A stretch of 64,000 bases of DNA from Methanolobus zinderi. Its GTDB lineage: Archaea; Halobacteriota; Methanosarcinia; Methanosarcinales; Methanosarcinaceae. Positions 52,036-60,791 of this stretch are shown piece after piece. The DNA is taken from positions 1,054,001 through 1,118,000 of the forward strand of contig NZ_CP058215.1 in the NCBI RefSeq assembly GCF_013388255.1. Reading direction: 5' to 3'. The notes below the pieces were generated by a model. It was given only the letters and a program-made list of their open reading frames with translations, was not told the origin of the DNA and made no database searches. Every line of letters starts with the position of its first letter. Position 1 is the stretch's first letter. A program made the translations under genes and the position numbers.

Positions 52036-52698
52036 TCATAGGCCATCTTTCGTATGGTTTTCCTGATACTCGGAAATATATTTGGATACAAGCTTCCTCT
52101 TAGCCCACTTTAGATGATGGTGAGCAGTGGATTTAGAGATTCCTAGAGCTTTACCTACATCTTCAATTGAGACCCTATGGCCATCATCAAAATAGCCCAT
52201 TCCTTTTGCAGTAAACAATATCTTCCTCTGCATCTCAGTAAGGTTGTCACTAGAAGTGTCCTTATCGAGATTATATACCTCATCTATTGACCATTTGCCC
52301 AGCTTTTTTAGTTTGCTATAAGCCTGGTTCAAATGTTTCAGGTCAGTTGCAAGAATTGTGTAATATTTATTGCCGTTCTTTATGAGAATAGGATGTTTTA
52401 TGAAACAGTGAGATTCTTCAAAAGCGTGAATTGCACTCGCATCATCAATTGCGGCCATGAAAAGGGTCTTTTCAGGAGAAATCTGGAGAACCTCAAAGGA
52501 CACCGTGGATTCATGCCCCTCAATCTCCATCAAATGTCTGGGCGTTGCACTTTCCCGCTTTTTTTCCTGCACAAGGAATAGAATCCGATCCTCAGATACG
52601 GGAATATGTGACAGTATCTCCAGCTCAAGACCTTTTTCTTTAGTAATAGTGGCAAGAGAACAGTGATGCTGTTCTACAGAAATTTTCGCTTCAAGCAT
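52036..52698 (-). CDS. Bat-type HTH-10 transcriptional regulator
   Basis: The protein has an N-terminal sensor part of unknown fold and a C-terminal HTH-10 (Bat) domain: LTEMQRKILFTAKGMGYFDDGHRVSIEDVGKALGISKSTAHHHLKWAKRKL in order, residues about 160-212. ATG 52698 follows GGGGATT; ATG 52710 is an alternative. Such regulators are archaeal and control divergent or distant genes. It is divergent from the DUF2193 gene, with a 16-base perfect palindrome between them, so it probably controls that gene. Confidence 0.83.
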   Translation of the reverse strand: MLEAKISVEQHHCSLATITKEKGLELEILSHIPVSEDRILFLVQEKKRESATPRHLMEIEGHESTVSFEVLQISPEKTLFMAAIDDASAIHAFEESHCFIKHPILIKNGNKYYTILATDLKHLNQAYSKLKKLGKWSIDEVYNLDKDTSSDNLTEMQRKILFTAKGMGYFDDGHRVSIEDVGKALGISKSTAHHHLKWAKRKLVSKYISEYQENHTKDGL

Positions 52699-52806
52699 TT
52701 TAATCCCCATTTTTTAGAAAACATTCATTGTGATAAGATTGATTTTGCACCGCAGGCCGTTAAAAGATTAGTCTTTATTATGCATTAATTCAATTTATAG
52801 AATTCA

Positions 52807-52822
52807 TAGGACATGTCCTATT
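52807..52822. promoter_or_regulatory. 16-base palindromic operator before the DUF2193 gene
   Basis: ATAGGACATGTCCTAT is perfectly self-complementary. It is followed by TATTATATAACTATACC, a TATA-like element for the rightward DUF2193 gene. The Bat-type regulator gene is divergent on the other side. Confidence 0.55.
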
Positions 52823-52932
52823 ATATAACTATACCATGTTCGTATGTTTCGTTTACTCATGTCTTAGATAGAACAACAAACAGGTCTTAAACAAATTATA
52901 TGCGAACTCAAGCTCATCTTTAATCGATTAAC

Positions 52933-54411
52933 ATGACGAACGTCTACGATAAAATGATAAAAGAAGCTCTCGCAGCTCAATGGGCAGATGTAGAAACAAT
53001 TAAGGCAAAACGCGGAACCGAATTCAAGATCAGTGATGCTAAGCCATACGTGGATGCAGTGAACCAAATGACTGCTATCGAAGGACAGTCCCAGACTGTT
53101 ATCGACCTGCATGTCAATTCAGTCAATGCACACTATGACATTTTAAGCGATCTGGCAACCACTGTAAGATCTGAAGACGATCCTTTCGTAGAACATTACC
53201 AAACACCTCCTATAATGGAAATATTGTACGAAGAGGATCCTTCATTCAGAGAATCCGTAGATGTCTTCGTGAATGCCATTGCAGAGAATGAGCATCTTAT
53301 TGGAAAAGAATCTGTCAGAAGATACGGTGGATTCTACGGTCCTACCTGTGTAGTTGACTTTGCATTCTCCCCCGGCTCCACAAGCAATGTAGTGAACAGG
53401 ATACTAACAGATCTGAAGATCAGCGATGATCACAAGCAGGCAATCCTATCTTCCAAATCATGGGGTATGGACACATCCTACGGAATAGGTGCTGCATTCC
53501 AGACATCCCTCGAAGCAGGAAATACAGTGGCACAAGCCGTAGAAGATGAGATTGCCATGCTGCAGATGGTCTATGACAAACCTGTAGATACACAGGTAAA
53601 ACTCATGGAAGATGCAGGTCATACCTCCTTTAACACAAGAGAATATATGAACAAGTACAAGGACAGGATGAAAGGTACCATCAAAGCCGCAATGGATGAA
53701 GGTGTCCATTATGGAAATATAGTTACAGTACCGGCATATTGTGTTGGTGACGTAGCACACCACATATCCCAATCCATGTTCAACATGTGTAAGGACGATG
53801 TGACAATGGCGATCATCGAGGCCGAAACACAGGTACTCGAAAACACTCTGAAAGCAGGACTTGCCAAGGGATTCAAGAGTCCAGCCTCAGTGCTTAACCT
53901 TGCAACCGGAGCAACAGCAGCAGGTGCAACACACATTCTCCAGAAAGATGGTTTCACCGCATCCATGGTCACCGATCTGCTGACAAAACGCTACAGCAAC
54001 TACGTTCCACTCAACCCTACAAGGGGACCGGCTGCTGAACTCCATAACGTGGACTTTATGGACATGATCCAGCGTGGCTTCAACTTACTTGAGGTTAAGC
54101 CTATCGGAAAAGGTGGCTATATCGGTGGTGTGAAGATCGACCTCAGTCCTATTGACAACAATGAAGTTCTTAGCAACCCACAAAGATACACATATCCTGC
54201 CTGTGCAATCACTGTCAGGTTCTCCTCACTGATGAGACTGGCTGATTTCCCATGTCTGCTGACCAGTGAGCCTGTGACTGCAACCCTGATGACCAATATC
54301 ATTGCTATGAATCCGGAAAACCCAGGTTCACCAGCAAGAGGTTGCAAGTCCTGTGCAACATCAGACCTCATCAAGACACACCACTACTGCCAATGGAGTC
54401 AGGCAGTATAA
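52933..54411 (+). CDS. DUF2193 protein, methanogen-specific
   Basis: This 492-residue soluble protein has no known catalytic motif. Conserved-looking parts are RRYGGFYGPTCVVDFAFSPG, SKSWGMDTSYGIGAAFQ, a middle with YCVGDVAHHISQSMFNMC and a C-terminal CxxC (GCKSCATSD) and HHYCQW. It fits DUF2193, a family that I know only from methanogens. Cys and His placement suggests a metal or cofactor site. A hairpin then separates it from the aquaporin gene. Its control by a Bat-type regulator and closeness to fae suggest C1 metabolism. Confidence 0.75.
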   Translation: MTNVYDKMIKEALAAQWADVETIKAKRGTEFKISDAKPYVDAVNQMTAIEGQSQTVIDLHVNSVNAHYDILSDLATTVRSEDDPFVEHYQTPPIMEILYEEDPSFRESVDVFVNAIAENEHLIGKESVRRYGGFYGPTCVVDFAFSPGSTSNVVNRILTDLKISDDHKQAILSSKSWGMDTSYGIGAAFQTSLEAGNTVAQAVEDEIAMLQMVYDKPVDTQVKLMEDAGHTSFNTREYMNKYKDRMKGTIKAAMDEGVHYGNIVTVPAYCVGDVAHHISQSMFNMCKDDVTMAIIEAETQVLENTLKAGLAKGFKSPASVLNLATGATAAGATHILQKDGFTASMVTDLLTKRYSNYVPLNPTRGPAAELHNVDFMDMIQRGFNLLEVKPIGKGGYIGGVKIDLSPIDNNEVLSNPQRYTYPACAITVRFSSLMRLADFPCLLTSEPVTATLMTNIIAMNPENPGSPARGCKSCATSDLIKTHHYCQWSQAV

Positions 54412-54430
54412 GGTCTAAGGAACCACGAAT

Positions 54431-54450
54431 GGAAGGAAGATATTCCTTCC
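54431..54450 (+). terminator. Hairpin after the DUF2193 gene
   Basis: GGAAGGAA (54431-54438) and TTCCTTCC (54443-54450) form a perfect eight-base stem over GATA, followed by CTTTGTTTTTTT. It lies between the DUF2193 and aquaporin genes, as terminator or attenuator. Confidence 0.65.
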
Positions 54451-54475
54451 CTTTGTTTTTTTAAGAGGTTAAACT

Positions 54476-55204
54476 ATGACTGACTCAAACAAAGAAAGTA
54501 CAGCACCGTACTGTGAGCCCTATAGATTGTGCTTTACGGAATCAACTAAAAAATATATAGCTGAGTTTGTAGGTACCTTTGCCCTGGTATTTATCGGTGC
54601 CGGATCGGTGGCGACTAATTATGTTTCTGATGGAGCACTAGGTCTTGTAGGAATTGCCGCTGCATTCGGCTTGATCGTCATGGCCATGATATATGCTACC
54701 GGACATATTTCAGGTACACACATTAATCCAGCTGTTACAATTCCCCTGCTTATCAGTAAAAAAATAGGGGCAAAGGATGCAGCAGGATATATTGTCGCTC
54801 AACTTGCAGGTGCAACCACAGCAGGATTTGTGCTAAAGGCAATTTTCCCGACGGCCGTTGCAGCTGTGAACCTGGGAACAACAGGTCTTGGAGCAGACGT
54901 AACATTTGGAACAGGAATCCTTATTGAAGCTATACTTACCTTCCTGCTGGTGTTTACCATATACGGTGCAGCAGTAGACAGCAGAGCTTCACCGGAATTA
55001 GCAGGATTTGCCATAGGAATGGTCGTATTGTTGGATATTCTCGTAGGCGGACCCTTAACTGGTGCATCAATGAACCCTGCAAGGACCTTTGGACCTGCCC
55101 TTGCATCAGGTTACTGGGCCAATCACTTGGTCTACTGGATCGGACCTATCGTTGGAGGAGTTGTTGCAGGACTTACCTATGAAGGCATTTTTGCTGAAAG
55201 GTAA
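54476..55204 (+). CDS. Aquaporin / glyceroporin (MIP family), copy 2
   Basis: This 242-residue protein has six helices and both NPA boxes (ISGTHINPAVTIPLL and GASMNPARTFGPALA), preceded by an about 20-residue cytoplasmic N-terminus (TDSNKESTAPYCEPYRLCF). It closely resembles the aquaporin at 30903-31616. AAGAGG lies upstream. It follows DUF2193 and precedes the FrhB-like gene, so again an aquaporin sits inside a C1-type gene set. Confidence 0.92.
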   Translation: MTDSNKESTAPYCEPYRLCFTESTKKYIAEFVGTFALVFIGAGSVATNYVSDGALGLVGIAAAFGLIVMAMIYATGHISGTHINPAVTIPLLISKKIGAKDAAGYIVAQLAGATTAGFVLKAIFPTAVAAVNLGTTGLGADVTFGTGILIEAILTFLLVFTIYGAAVDSRASPELAGFAIGMVVLLDILVGGPLTGASMNPARTFGPALASGYWANHLVYWIGPIVGGVVAGLTYEGIFAER

Positions 55205-55407
55205 ACTGGTTCCTATCGAGGCTTTAAATAGCCTTATCCTCCTTTTTTCACCCAACCACAACTTTACTCCTAAATATACAAAGGTCTCTAATCTGTACAA
55301 AATATGCAGACATAGGTACGATGTCACTCTGGATTTGGGTGGCTACCATTCAGGTAGTTTTGATAAAAATAAAAAACTTTCACCAGTATATAGTAGGTGA
55401 AGCAATA

Positions 55408-56448
55408 ATGCCAATGAAAAGTATCATTCGTCTAAAGAAATCAATTAGCAATAATGAGCGTATTGCTTTTGGAAAATTAAGGAAAGATGTTATCAAGCCG
55501 GGTATTTGTACTCTCTGCGGGGCATGTGCCTCCACATGTGAATCCATATCAATTGTAGACAAGTTACCAAAATTAATTGATAAGTGTGATGGCTGCGGGG
55601 TCTGTTATAATCAGTGTCCCAGAACGATTACCACAGAAGAGGATCTTATCGGGAAAATACGGCATGCTTACTGTGCAAAAACAACAATACCCGAACTAAA
55701 GGGCCAGGATGGGGGTATTATCACATCTGTACTTGCCTATGCCCTCGAAGAGGGACTTATCGATTGTGCCATAGTGACTACTAGGTCTGAAGAAGAACCA
55801 TGGAAACCAGTGCCCATTGTTGCTAAAACATATGAAGATTTGTTAAGTTCATCCGGTAGTATATATAGTCATAGTATGACGATGGAAGCTCTTATGAGTG
55901 CAATTAAACAAGATATGCGGAGCATTGCTTTTGTTGGTCCTAGCTGTAATATTGATGCTGTCACCAAGATGCAAAAAAGCCCATACGGATTTCTTCGCCT
56001 TTTCATGAGGGCAAATATAGTGAAGATGGGATTGTTCTGCATGGATACCTTTTACTATGAAGGTATCAAAGAATTTGTTGAATCTAAAAACATAAAACTT
56101 GAAGATATTGACGCAATGAAAATACGCAAAGGTAAATTCGAATTTTATATGAATAATGAAATTCGAGACTTCAGTTTAAACGAATTTGATAGTTATCGTA
56201 GTAGTTCCTGTAAATTCTGTACAGATATGGCAGCTGAAAAATCAGATATTTCTTTTGGTGGTATAGGAACTCCAAATGGTTGGACAACCGTCTTAGCCCG
56301 TTCAGGAATCGGATATGAGATTTTCAACGAAGCTGTGGACAGTGGGTATATTAAATCCAGAGTCTTAGAGAAAAATGAGATGGAAAAAGTACTCAACCTT
56401 GCAAAAATGAAAAAGGTTCAGATGTACCCAATCACTAAGAGGAAATAA
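55408..56448 (+). CDS. FrhB/FpoF-family F420-binding iron-sulfur flavoprotein
   Basis: This 346-residue protein has two [4Fe-4S] motifs (CTLCGACASTCESI and CDGCGVCYNQCPR), then the FrhB/FdhB domain (GQDGGIITSVLAYALEEGLIDCAI, FVGPSCNIDAV, CKFCTDMAAEKSDISFGGIG). The length is that of FpoF. Such proteins pass electrons between coenzyme F420 and an iron-sulfur or flavin partner. GGTGA precedes ATG 55408; the long frame from 55321 is unlikely. With the DUF2193 and aquaporin genes upstream it forms a rightward group; its partner is not evident. Confidence 0.85.
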   Translation: MPMKSIIRLKKSISNNERIAFGKLRKDVIKPGICTLCGACASTCESISIVDKLPKLIDKCDGCGVCYNQCPRTITTEEDLIGKIRHAYCAKTTIPELKGQDGGIITSVLAYALEEGLIDCAIVTTRSEEEPWKPVPIVAKTYEDLLSSSGSIYSHSMTMEALMSAIKQDMRSIAFVGPSCNIDAVTKMQKSPYGFLRLFMRANIVKMGLFCMDTFYYEGIKEFVESKNIKLEDIDAMKIRKGKFEFYMNNEIRDFSLNEFDSYRSSSCKFCTDMAAEKSDISFGGIGTPNGWTTVLARSGIGYEIFNEAVDSGYIKSRVLEKNEMEKVLNLAKMKKVQMYPITKRK

Positions 56449-56486
56449 CACAAATAAATAAAGAGAGCATTTTGACAACTCCCCAT

Positions 56487-56554
56487 CCCCCTCATTTCAC
56501 AGATTGTTTTACAACTTCCTATTTCATCACCTTTCTGAAAAACGAGATGAGGGG
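56487..56554 (+). terminator. Possible long stem-loop after the FrhB-like gene
   Basis: CCCCCTCAT (56487-56495) can pair with ATGAGGGG (56547-56554), with TTTTATT following. The loop is over 50 bases, so this is only a possible terminator. Confidence 0.3.
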
Positions 56555-56568
56555 TTTTATTCATTGTT

Positions 56569-56618
56569 CCAAACGTACCCAGTATGAATAATAAAAGTAA
56601 ATGCCTTATCACTTTTTG
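56569..56618 (-). pseudogene. Weak casposase 3' remnant (copy D)
   Basis: The minus frame reads KSDKAFTFIIHTGYVW, resembling KSDKPFTLITQVRGRL in the remnant at 59372-59455 and AEADKPFTLNAHVRERL in the intact casposase. On DNA level AGTAAA.GCCTTATCACT matches AGTAAACGGCTTATCACT at 59399-59416. It is too short to be sure. Confidence 0.35.
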
Positions 56619-56727
56619 GTTATAATATAGATCTTATGTTCACGCCGTTAACAACCCATAAGTAATAGAACGTACCTTAAATGGTTTGGAAAATATAAAT
56701 TTAATACAATCCGATGTAATTCGAGAG

Positions 56728-59208
56728 ATGTTCATGAGTGGTTTTTCTATAGATGGAGATAAATCTCCAACAAAAGTTGTTACAAAGGATGTGGAAATTC
56801 CAGATGAAATCGTTGCTAAGTGGCAACGAATCGTAGACCAGATGGCTAAGGTTATCGGTGTACCTGCTGGATTGATCATGAAGGTTGACCCTCCGCAGAT
56901 AGAGGTATTTCTATCGAGTGCAACGGAGGAAAATCCATATGATAAAGGGGAAAGAGCAGACCTCAATACTGGACTTTACTGTGAAACTGTTATGAAGCAG
57001 CGTAGACAACTTTTGATTACTGACGCCTTAAAGGATCCCGAATGGGATCACAATCCGGATATTGAATTGGGGATGATCTACTATCTTGGTTTTCCACTCG
57101 AGTGGCCCGACGGTGAAATATTCGGTACGATCTGTGTGCTAGATGTTAAGGATAATCCAAAAGCTACATCTTATGCAGAATTAATATTTGAATTCAAGGA
57201 AGCAGTTGAAACCGATCTGCATGTTGTTCTCCAATTAGCCGAACGTGAACAGCTCATCGAAAGATTACAAGATCAAAGCAAACATCTCCAGCAGATGGTT
57301 ACAGAGCAGACCGCTGAATTACAACAGGCAAATGAAGACTTAAAAATAGCTTATGAAGAACTTAAAGAATCTGAAAACAAGTTCAGAACCTTATTTAACC
57401 ATTCCAGTGATGCAATTGGCATATATGACCTTGAGGGTCAATTTATGGAAGTAAATCAGACAGTTTGCAAAGTCCTTGGTTACGATCGAGCTGAAATGTT
57501 ACGAATGGCTCCCATGGAAGTGGACGTTCCAGAATATGCAGTAAAGATACCAGCGTTAATTAAAGAAGTATCACAGAATGGACATAAGATATCTGAGACG
57601 ATTATTTCTCGCAAGGATGGTTCTACTTTCCCAGCTGAAATAAGCAGCTGTCTGATTGATTATGGAGGCATTCCAGCAATTCTCAGCAGTATTCGCGATA
57701 TCACCGAGCGTAAGAAGACAGAAAAAACTTTACAGGATAGCGAAGAAAAGTTTCGTTCCATGTTCCAGCATTCTGCTGCTGGAATGGCCGTATTCTCATC
57801 TGATGGAGATATCCTTCAAGTAAACTCATCCTTATGGCAATTCCTTGGTTACTCTAAAGATGAACTTTTACAACTAAGTGCATTTGATCCAATTCATCCT
57901 GATGATCGGGAAGATGTACGGCTTTTCTTTGAAGAACTTGTTTTAGGGAAACGACAGTTTTTCCATTTTGAAAAGCGTTTTGTCCGCAAGGATGGTTCGA
58001 TTGTCTGGGGACATGCATCTGCTGTTTTGCTACATAGTTCTAGGAATAATTTTTGTGTAATGGCCTTGGTGCAGGACATTACTGAGCGTAAGAATGCAGA
58101 AGTGGCTTTAAAAGCATCGGAGAAAAAATACTCTACTATTGTGGAAAAAGGAAACGATGGAATTACTATTGTCCAGGATGGTCTGATACGATATGTGAAT
58201 TCAAAATCAGCGGAAAACATCGGCTATACGAAAGAGGAACTTATTGGAAAATCACCTATTGAATACGTCGCTAAGGAAGACAAGAAACGGGCACTGGAAT
58301 TCGCTACAAAATTAATAATTGAGGGAAAAAATCCAGGTAAATTTGAATTTTATGCAATCTCCAAGGATGGCAGAAAGGTTCCAATTGAAGCAAGCTATTC
58401 ATTAATTGAATACGAAGGCAGGCCTGCGGTGATGTCGATTGGTAGAGACATAACCGAGCGTAAAATCAATGAAAAAATACTTATAGAAAAAACAAAGGCT
58501 GAAGCTTCCAACCGTGCCAAAAGTGAATTATTAGCCACTATGAGTCATGAAATGCGTACACCTCTAACTGTTATTATTGGATACTCAGATTTGCTTGACA
58601 TGCAGGACATTGGAGCACTCAATCAGAAACAGGCAAGTTATGTAGAGCATATTTTAGAAAGTGGAAAACACCTTTTGTCGCTCATAAACGATACACTGGA
58701 TCTTTCTAAAGCTGAAGCCCATAAGATGGAACTTTATATTGAAGAGTTCTCTATACCTGATGCTATTGATGGCGTAAGAACTACATTGATGCCCCTGACA
58801 TCAAGCAAAAACATTGGTTTACTGGCAAATGTCAGCACCGATATTGTCACAATAAAAGCGGATAAGATGAAATTTAAACAAATACTCTACAATTTTGTAA
58901 GCAATGCTCTAAAGTTTACACCAGAAAAAGGCACGATTACTATCGAAACTCGTCCCGTGAACAACATGTTACAAATTGATGTTATTGATACTGGTATTGG
59001 AATATCTGAAGAGAACATGAATGAATTATTCCAACCATTTAAACAAGTTAATAATCTTGAAACAAGAAAACAACAGGGAACCGGACTAGGACTTACTTTA
59101 GTCAAAAAGTTTGTAGAATTGCATGGTGGTGAGGTTTGGGTCGAAAGTGAACTTGGAAAAGGAAGTATCTTCACATTTACAATTCCTATTGAGGGCAAAG
59201 TGCAATAA
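56728..59208 (+). CDS. GAF-PAS-PAS-PAS sensor histidine kinase
   Basis: The 826-residue protein has a GAF domain (about 30-180), a coiled coil (LAEREQLIERLQDQSKHLQQ and on), three PAS domains (starting SENKFRTLF, SEEKFRSMF and SEKKYSTIV), and a complete kinase: H-box SHEMRTPLTV, N-box NFVSNALKF, G1 DTGIGI, G2 GTGLGLTLVKKF. No membrane helix, so a cytoplasmic sensor. The frame opens at a TTG (56686); ATG 56728 or 56734 is more likely. No response regulator is adjacent. It lies between two casposase remnants. Confidence 0.88.
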   Translation: MFMSGFSIDGDKSPTKVVTKDVEIPDEIVAKWQRIVDQMAKVIGVPAGLIMKVDPPQIEVFLSSATEENPYDKGERADLNTGLYCETVMKQRRQLLITDALKDPEWDHNPDIELGMIYYLGFPLEWPDGEIFGTICVLDVKDNPKATSYAELIFEFKEAVETDLHVVLQLAEREQLIERLQDQSKHLQQMVTEQTAELQQANEDLKIAYEELKESENKFRTLFNHSSDAIGIYDLEGQFMEVNQTVCKVLGYDRAEMLRMAPMEVDVPEYAVKIPALIKEVSQNGHKISETIISRKDGSTFPAEISSCLIDYGGIPAILSSIRDITERKKTEKTLQDSEEKFRSMFQHSAAGMAVFSSDGDILQVNSSLWQFLGYSKDELLQLSAFDPIHPDDREDVRLFFEELVLGKRQFFHFEKRFVRKDGSIVWGHASAVLLHSSRNNFCVMALVQDITERKNAEVALKASEKKYSTIVEKGNDGITIVQDGLIRYVNSKSAENIGYTKEELIGKSPIEYVAKEDKKRALEFATKLIIEGKNPGKFEFYAISKDGRKVPIEASYSLIEYEGRPAVMSIGRDITERKINEKILIEKTKAEASNRAKSELLATMSHEMRTPLTVIIGYSDLLDMQDIGALNQKQASYVEHILESGKHLLSLINDTLDLSKAEAHKMELYIEEFSIPDAIDGVRTTLMPLTSSKNIGLLANVSTDIVTIKADKMKFKQILYNFVSNALKFTPEKGTITIETRPVNNMLQIDVIDTGIGISEENMNELFQPFKQVNNLETRKQQGTGLGLTLVKKFVELHGGEVWVESELGKGSIFTFTIPIEGKVQ

Positions 59209-59371
59209 AATATTATTTAGGAGTATTAGTGATAGTACTGATTATCACCGGTTATAAAACACCCTCATATTAACATTAGTAATATCACTAAATCTGCTAT
59301 TGCTATCGATATTACCTTTAGCTATGTAAAAATTGTTAAGTGTGCCATTTTAACCGTTAGATCCACATCTC

Positions 59372-59455
59372 CAACCTCCCCCTTACCTGAGTAATGAGAG
59401 TAAACGGCTTATCACTCTTAGCATTCTGCTTCATTCAATAGAGAACACTCTTGGA
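59372..59455 (-). pseudogene. Casposase 3' remnant (copy A), with internal stop
   Basis: The minus frame reads KSVLY-stop-MKQNAKSDKPFTLITQVRGRL. The intact casposase has KGTLHYMKKNAEADKPFTLNAHVRERL at its residues 368-394. The similarity runs on at DNA level towards 59515, including repeated TGTCGC words, and TTTTAACCGTT at 59348-59358 matches ATTTAACCGTT at the intact stop. A decayed older copy lying directly before the intact gene's 3' end. Confidence 0.7.
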
Positions 59456-59483
59456 AATCTGATCATCTTCATTTATCTCTTTT

Positions 59484-59561
59484 CATGTCGCTTTTCACTT
59501 GTCGTCTTGTCGCCTGAAATTGTCGCTTAATTTCTACCAAAAAGCGACAGGAAAACGACAA
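59484..59561. repeat. Clustered TGTCGC repeats with nested inverted repeats at the casposon left side
   Basis: TGTCGC occurs at 59486, 59509 and 59521, and again inside the casposase gene near 59749, 59761 and 59767; CATGTCGCTTT occurs both at 59484 and 59759. TGTCGCTT (59521-59528) pairs with AAGCGACA (59542-59549), and TTGTCGT (59499-59505) with ACGACAA (59555-59561). It could be a terminator for the leftward casposase gene or a binding site of the transposase. Confidence 0.5.
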
Positions 59562-59576
59562 CTAAAATCCATAAAT

Positions 59577-60791
59577 TTAACCGTTTGTGACAAGTTTTTC
59601 CCATTGATTCAAGCGTTCTCTTACATGAGCATTCAAAGTAAAAGGCTTATCAGCTTCAGCATTTTTCTTCATATAATGCAATGTACCTTTTGAAAATCCT
59701 AGCTTTTTCCAATCAGAATATGATATACTAAGTATCTTCTGTCGTATGTCGCTTGAGTCATGTCGCTTTGTCGCATATTGTGGTTCCAAAAAGTCAATCT
59801 CTTTTCGCTTACCAGTTAGATAATATGCTAATTCCCTAGCTTTCAGGAGAATAACATAATTCCACATTGGACTTTTACTTTGATACTTGACCCGTTTGTT
59901 GAACCACCAATTGATCTCTTCAGTCAGTTTCTTAGCTCCACTGGGCCTGAGCCTCAAGGAAAAATTCTCTGTCCTAATGAAGTCCTTCTTGTCTATGCCA
60001 TTTGTTTCTATCAGGTTAAGGACAGCAAGATCAATAAGGAATCTAAAAGGTTCCTGAAGATCATAAGCTAAACTATTCTTACTAGGATTCATTTCATGCA
60101 AGAAGCCCACGTGAGGATCTAGGCCCACAGAATTAATGGCTCTCAGGCACTCTGCCTCTAACAATGCGTTGCCGTAGTTAAGCATGGCATTTACCATATC
60201 CCCTGCGCCTATGGCCCTCCCGCTCTGGTTAAGTCGAGATTCAAAATTGTATTTTTCAGGTACAGCTTTAGAGAATTCATTCCAGTACTTAGAGGCGACA
60301 CCACCCTCAACACCCATAATATCTCTGATTGAGTTGATGTTGTTTAGTTTATCAATATCCTCTGAAAAATCAAAATCAACCGTAGGATATCGTTGATTTA
60401 GGAAATCAAGGACAACTGTTGATTTATCAACTTTCGCCTCAACAAAGCCTCTTGCTATCTTAATTCTACTTTCTTGATTCTCAAATGCATGATATTGAGC
60501 AAACTTGGTTTTTATATTGGTACTTTCAGGAGGAAGCATTGTTGTCAACAGTTTTCCGTCCCAATTGAGAATTGAAATTTGGACATTGTGCTTAATCAAC
60601 CATCTGATAGCATCCAACGTCATATTACCAGTTTGTCCATAGACTACTATACTATCGACATCAATTCTCTTTGGAGAGAATACGTATTCTTCTGGCTCTT
60701 CAGTAGCTGAAAATCTCCCATCCTTGATGTGAAGTTTAGCACCATCAACACGCATGTTGATTCCATTACCATTTAAAAGTAGAAGCTTCAT
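59577..60791 (-). CDS. cas1: Cas1-family casposase (integrase of a casposon)
   Basis: This 404-residue Cas1 has an N-terminal beta part (VYGQTGNMTLDAIRWLIKHN), the catalytic Glu162 in MGVEGGVASKYW, His232 in FLHEMNPSKNS and the acidic DLQEPFR (Asp244/Glu247). The C-terminus carries an added HTH (WKKLGFSKGTLHYMKKNA, about 360-400), which CRISPR Cas1 lacks but casposases have. No cas2 or CRISPR array is nearby. It joins casposon ends to a target with a target-site duplication. A linker KRHDSSDIRQK between the domains is encoded by TGTCGC repeats. GGAGG precedes the start, which overlaps the next gene's end. Confidence 0.93.
   Translation of the reverse strand: MKLLLLNGNGINMRVDGAKLHIKDGRFSATEEPEEYVFSPKRIDVDSIVVYGQTGNMTLDAIRWLIKHNVQISILNWDGKLLTTMLPPESTNIKTKFAQYHAFENQESRIKIARGFVEAKVDKSTVVLDFLNQRYPTVDFDFSEDIDKLNNINSIRDIMGVEGGVASKYWNEFSKAVPEKYNFESRLNQSGRAIGAGDMVNAMLNYGNALLEAECLRAINSVGLDPHVGFLHEMNPSKNSLAYDLQEPFRFLIDLAVLNLIETNGIDKKDFIRTENFSLRLRPSGAKKLTEEINWWFNKRVKYQSKSPMWNYVILLKARELAYYLTGKRKEIDFLEPQYATKRHDSSDIRQKILSISYSDWKKLGFSKGTLHYMKKNAEADKPFTLNAHVRERLNQWEKLVTNG

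Noticed and set aside
59577-60791. Cas1 as part of a CRISPR-Cas adaptation module
   Set aside because: No cas2, no other cas gene and no repeat-spacer array is seen; the C-terminal HTH and the adjoining polB and HNH genes fit a casposon.
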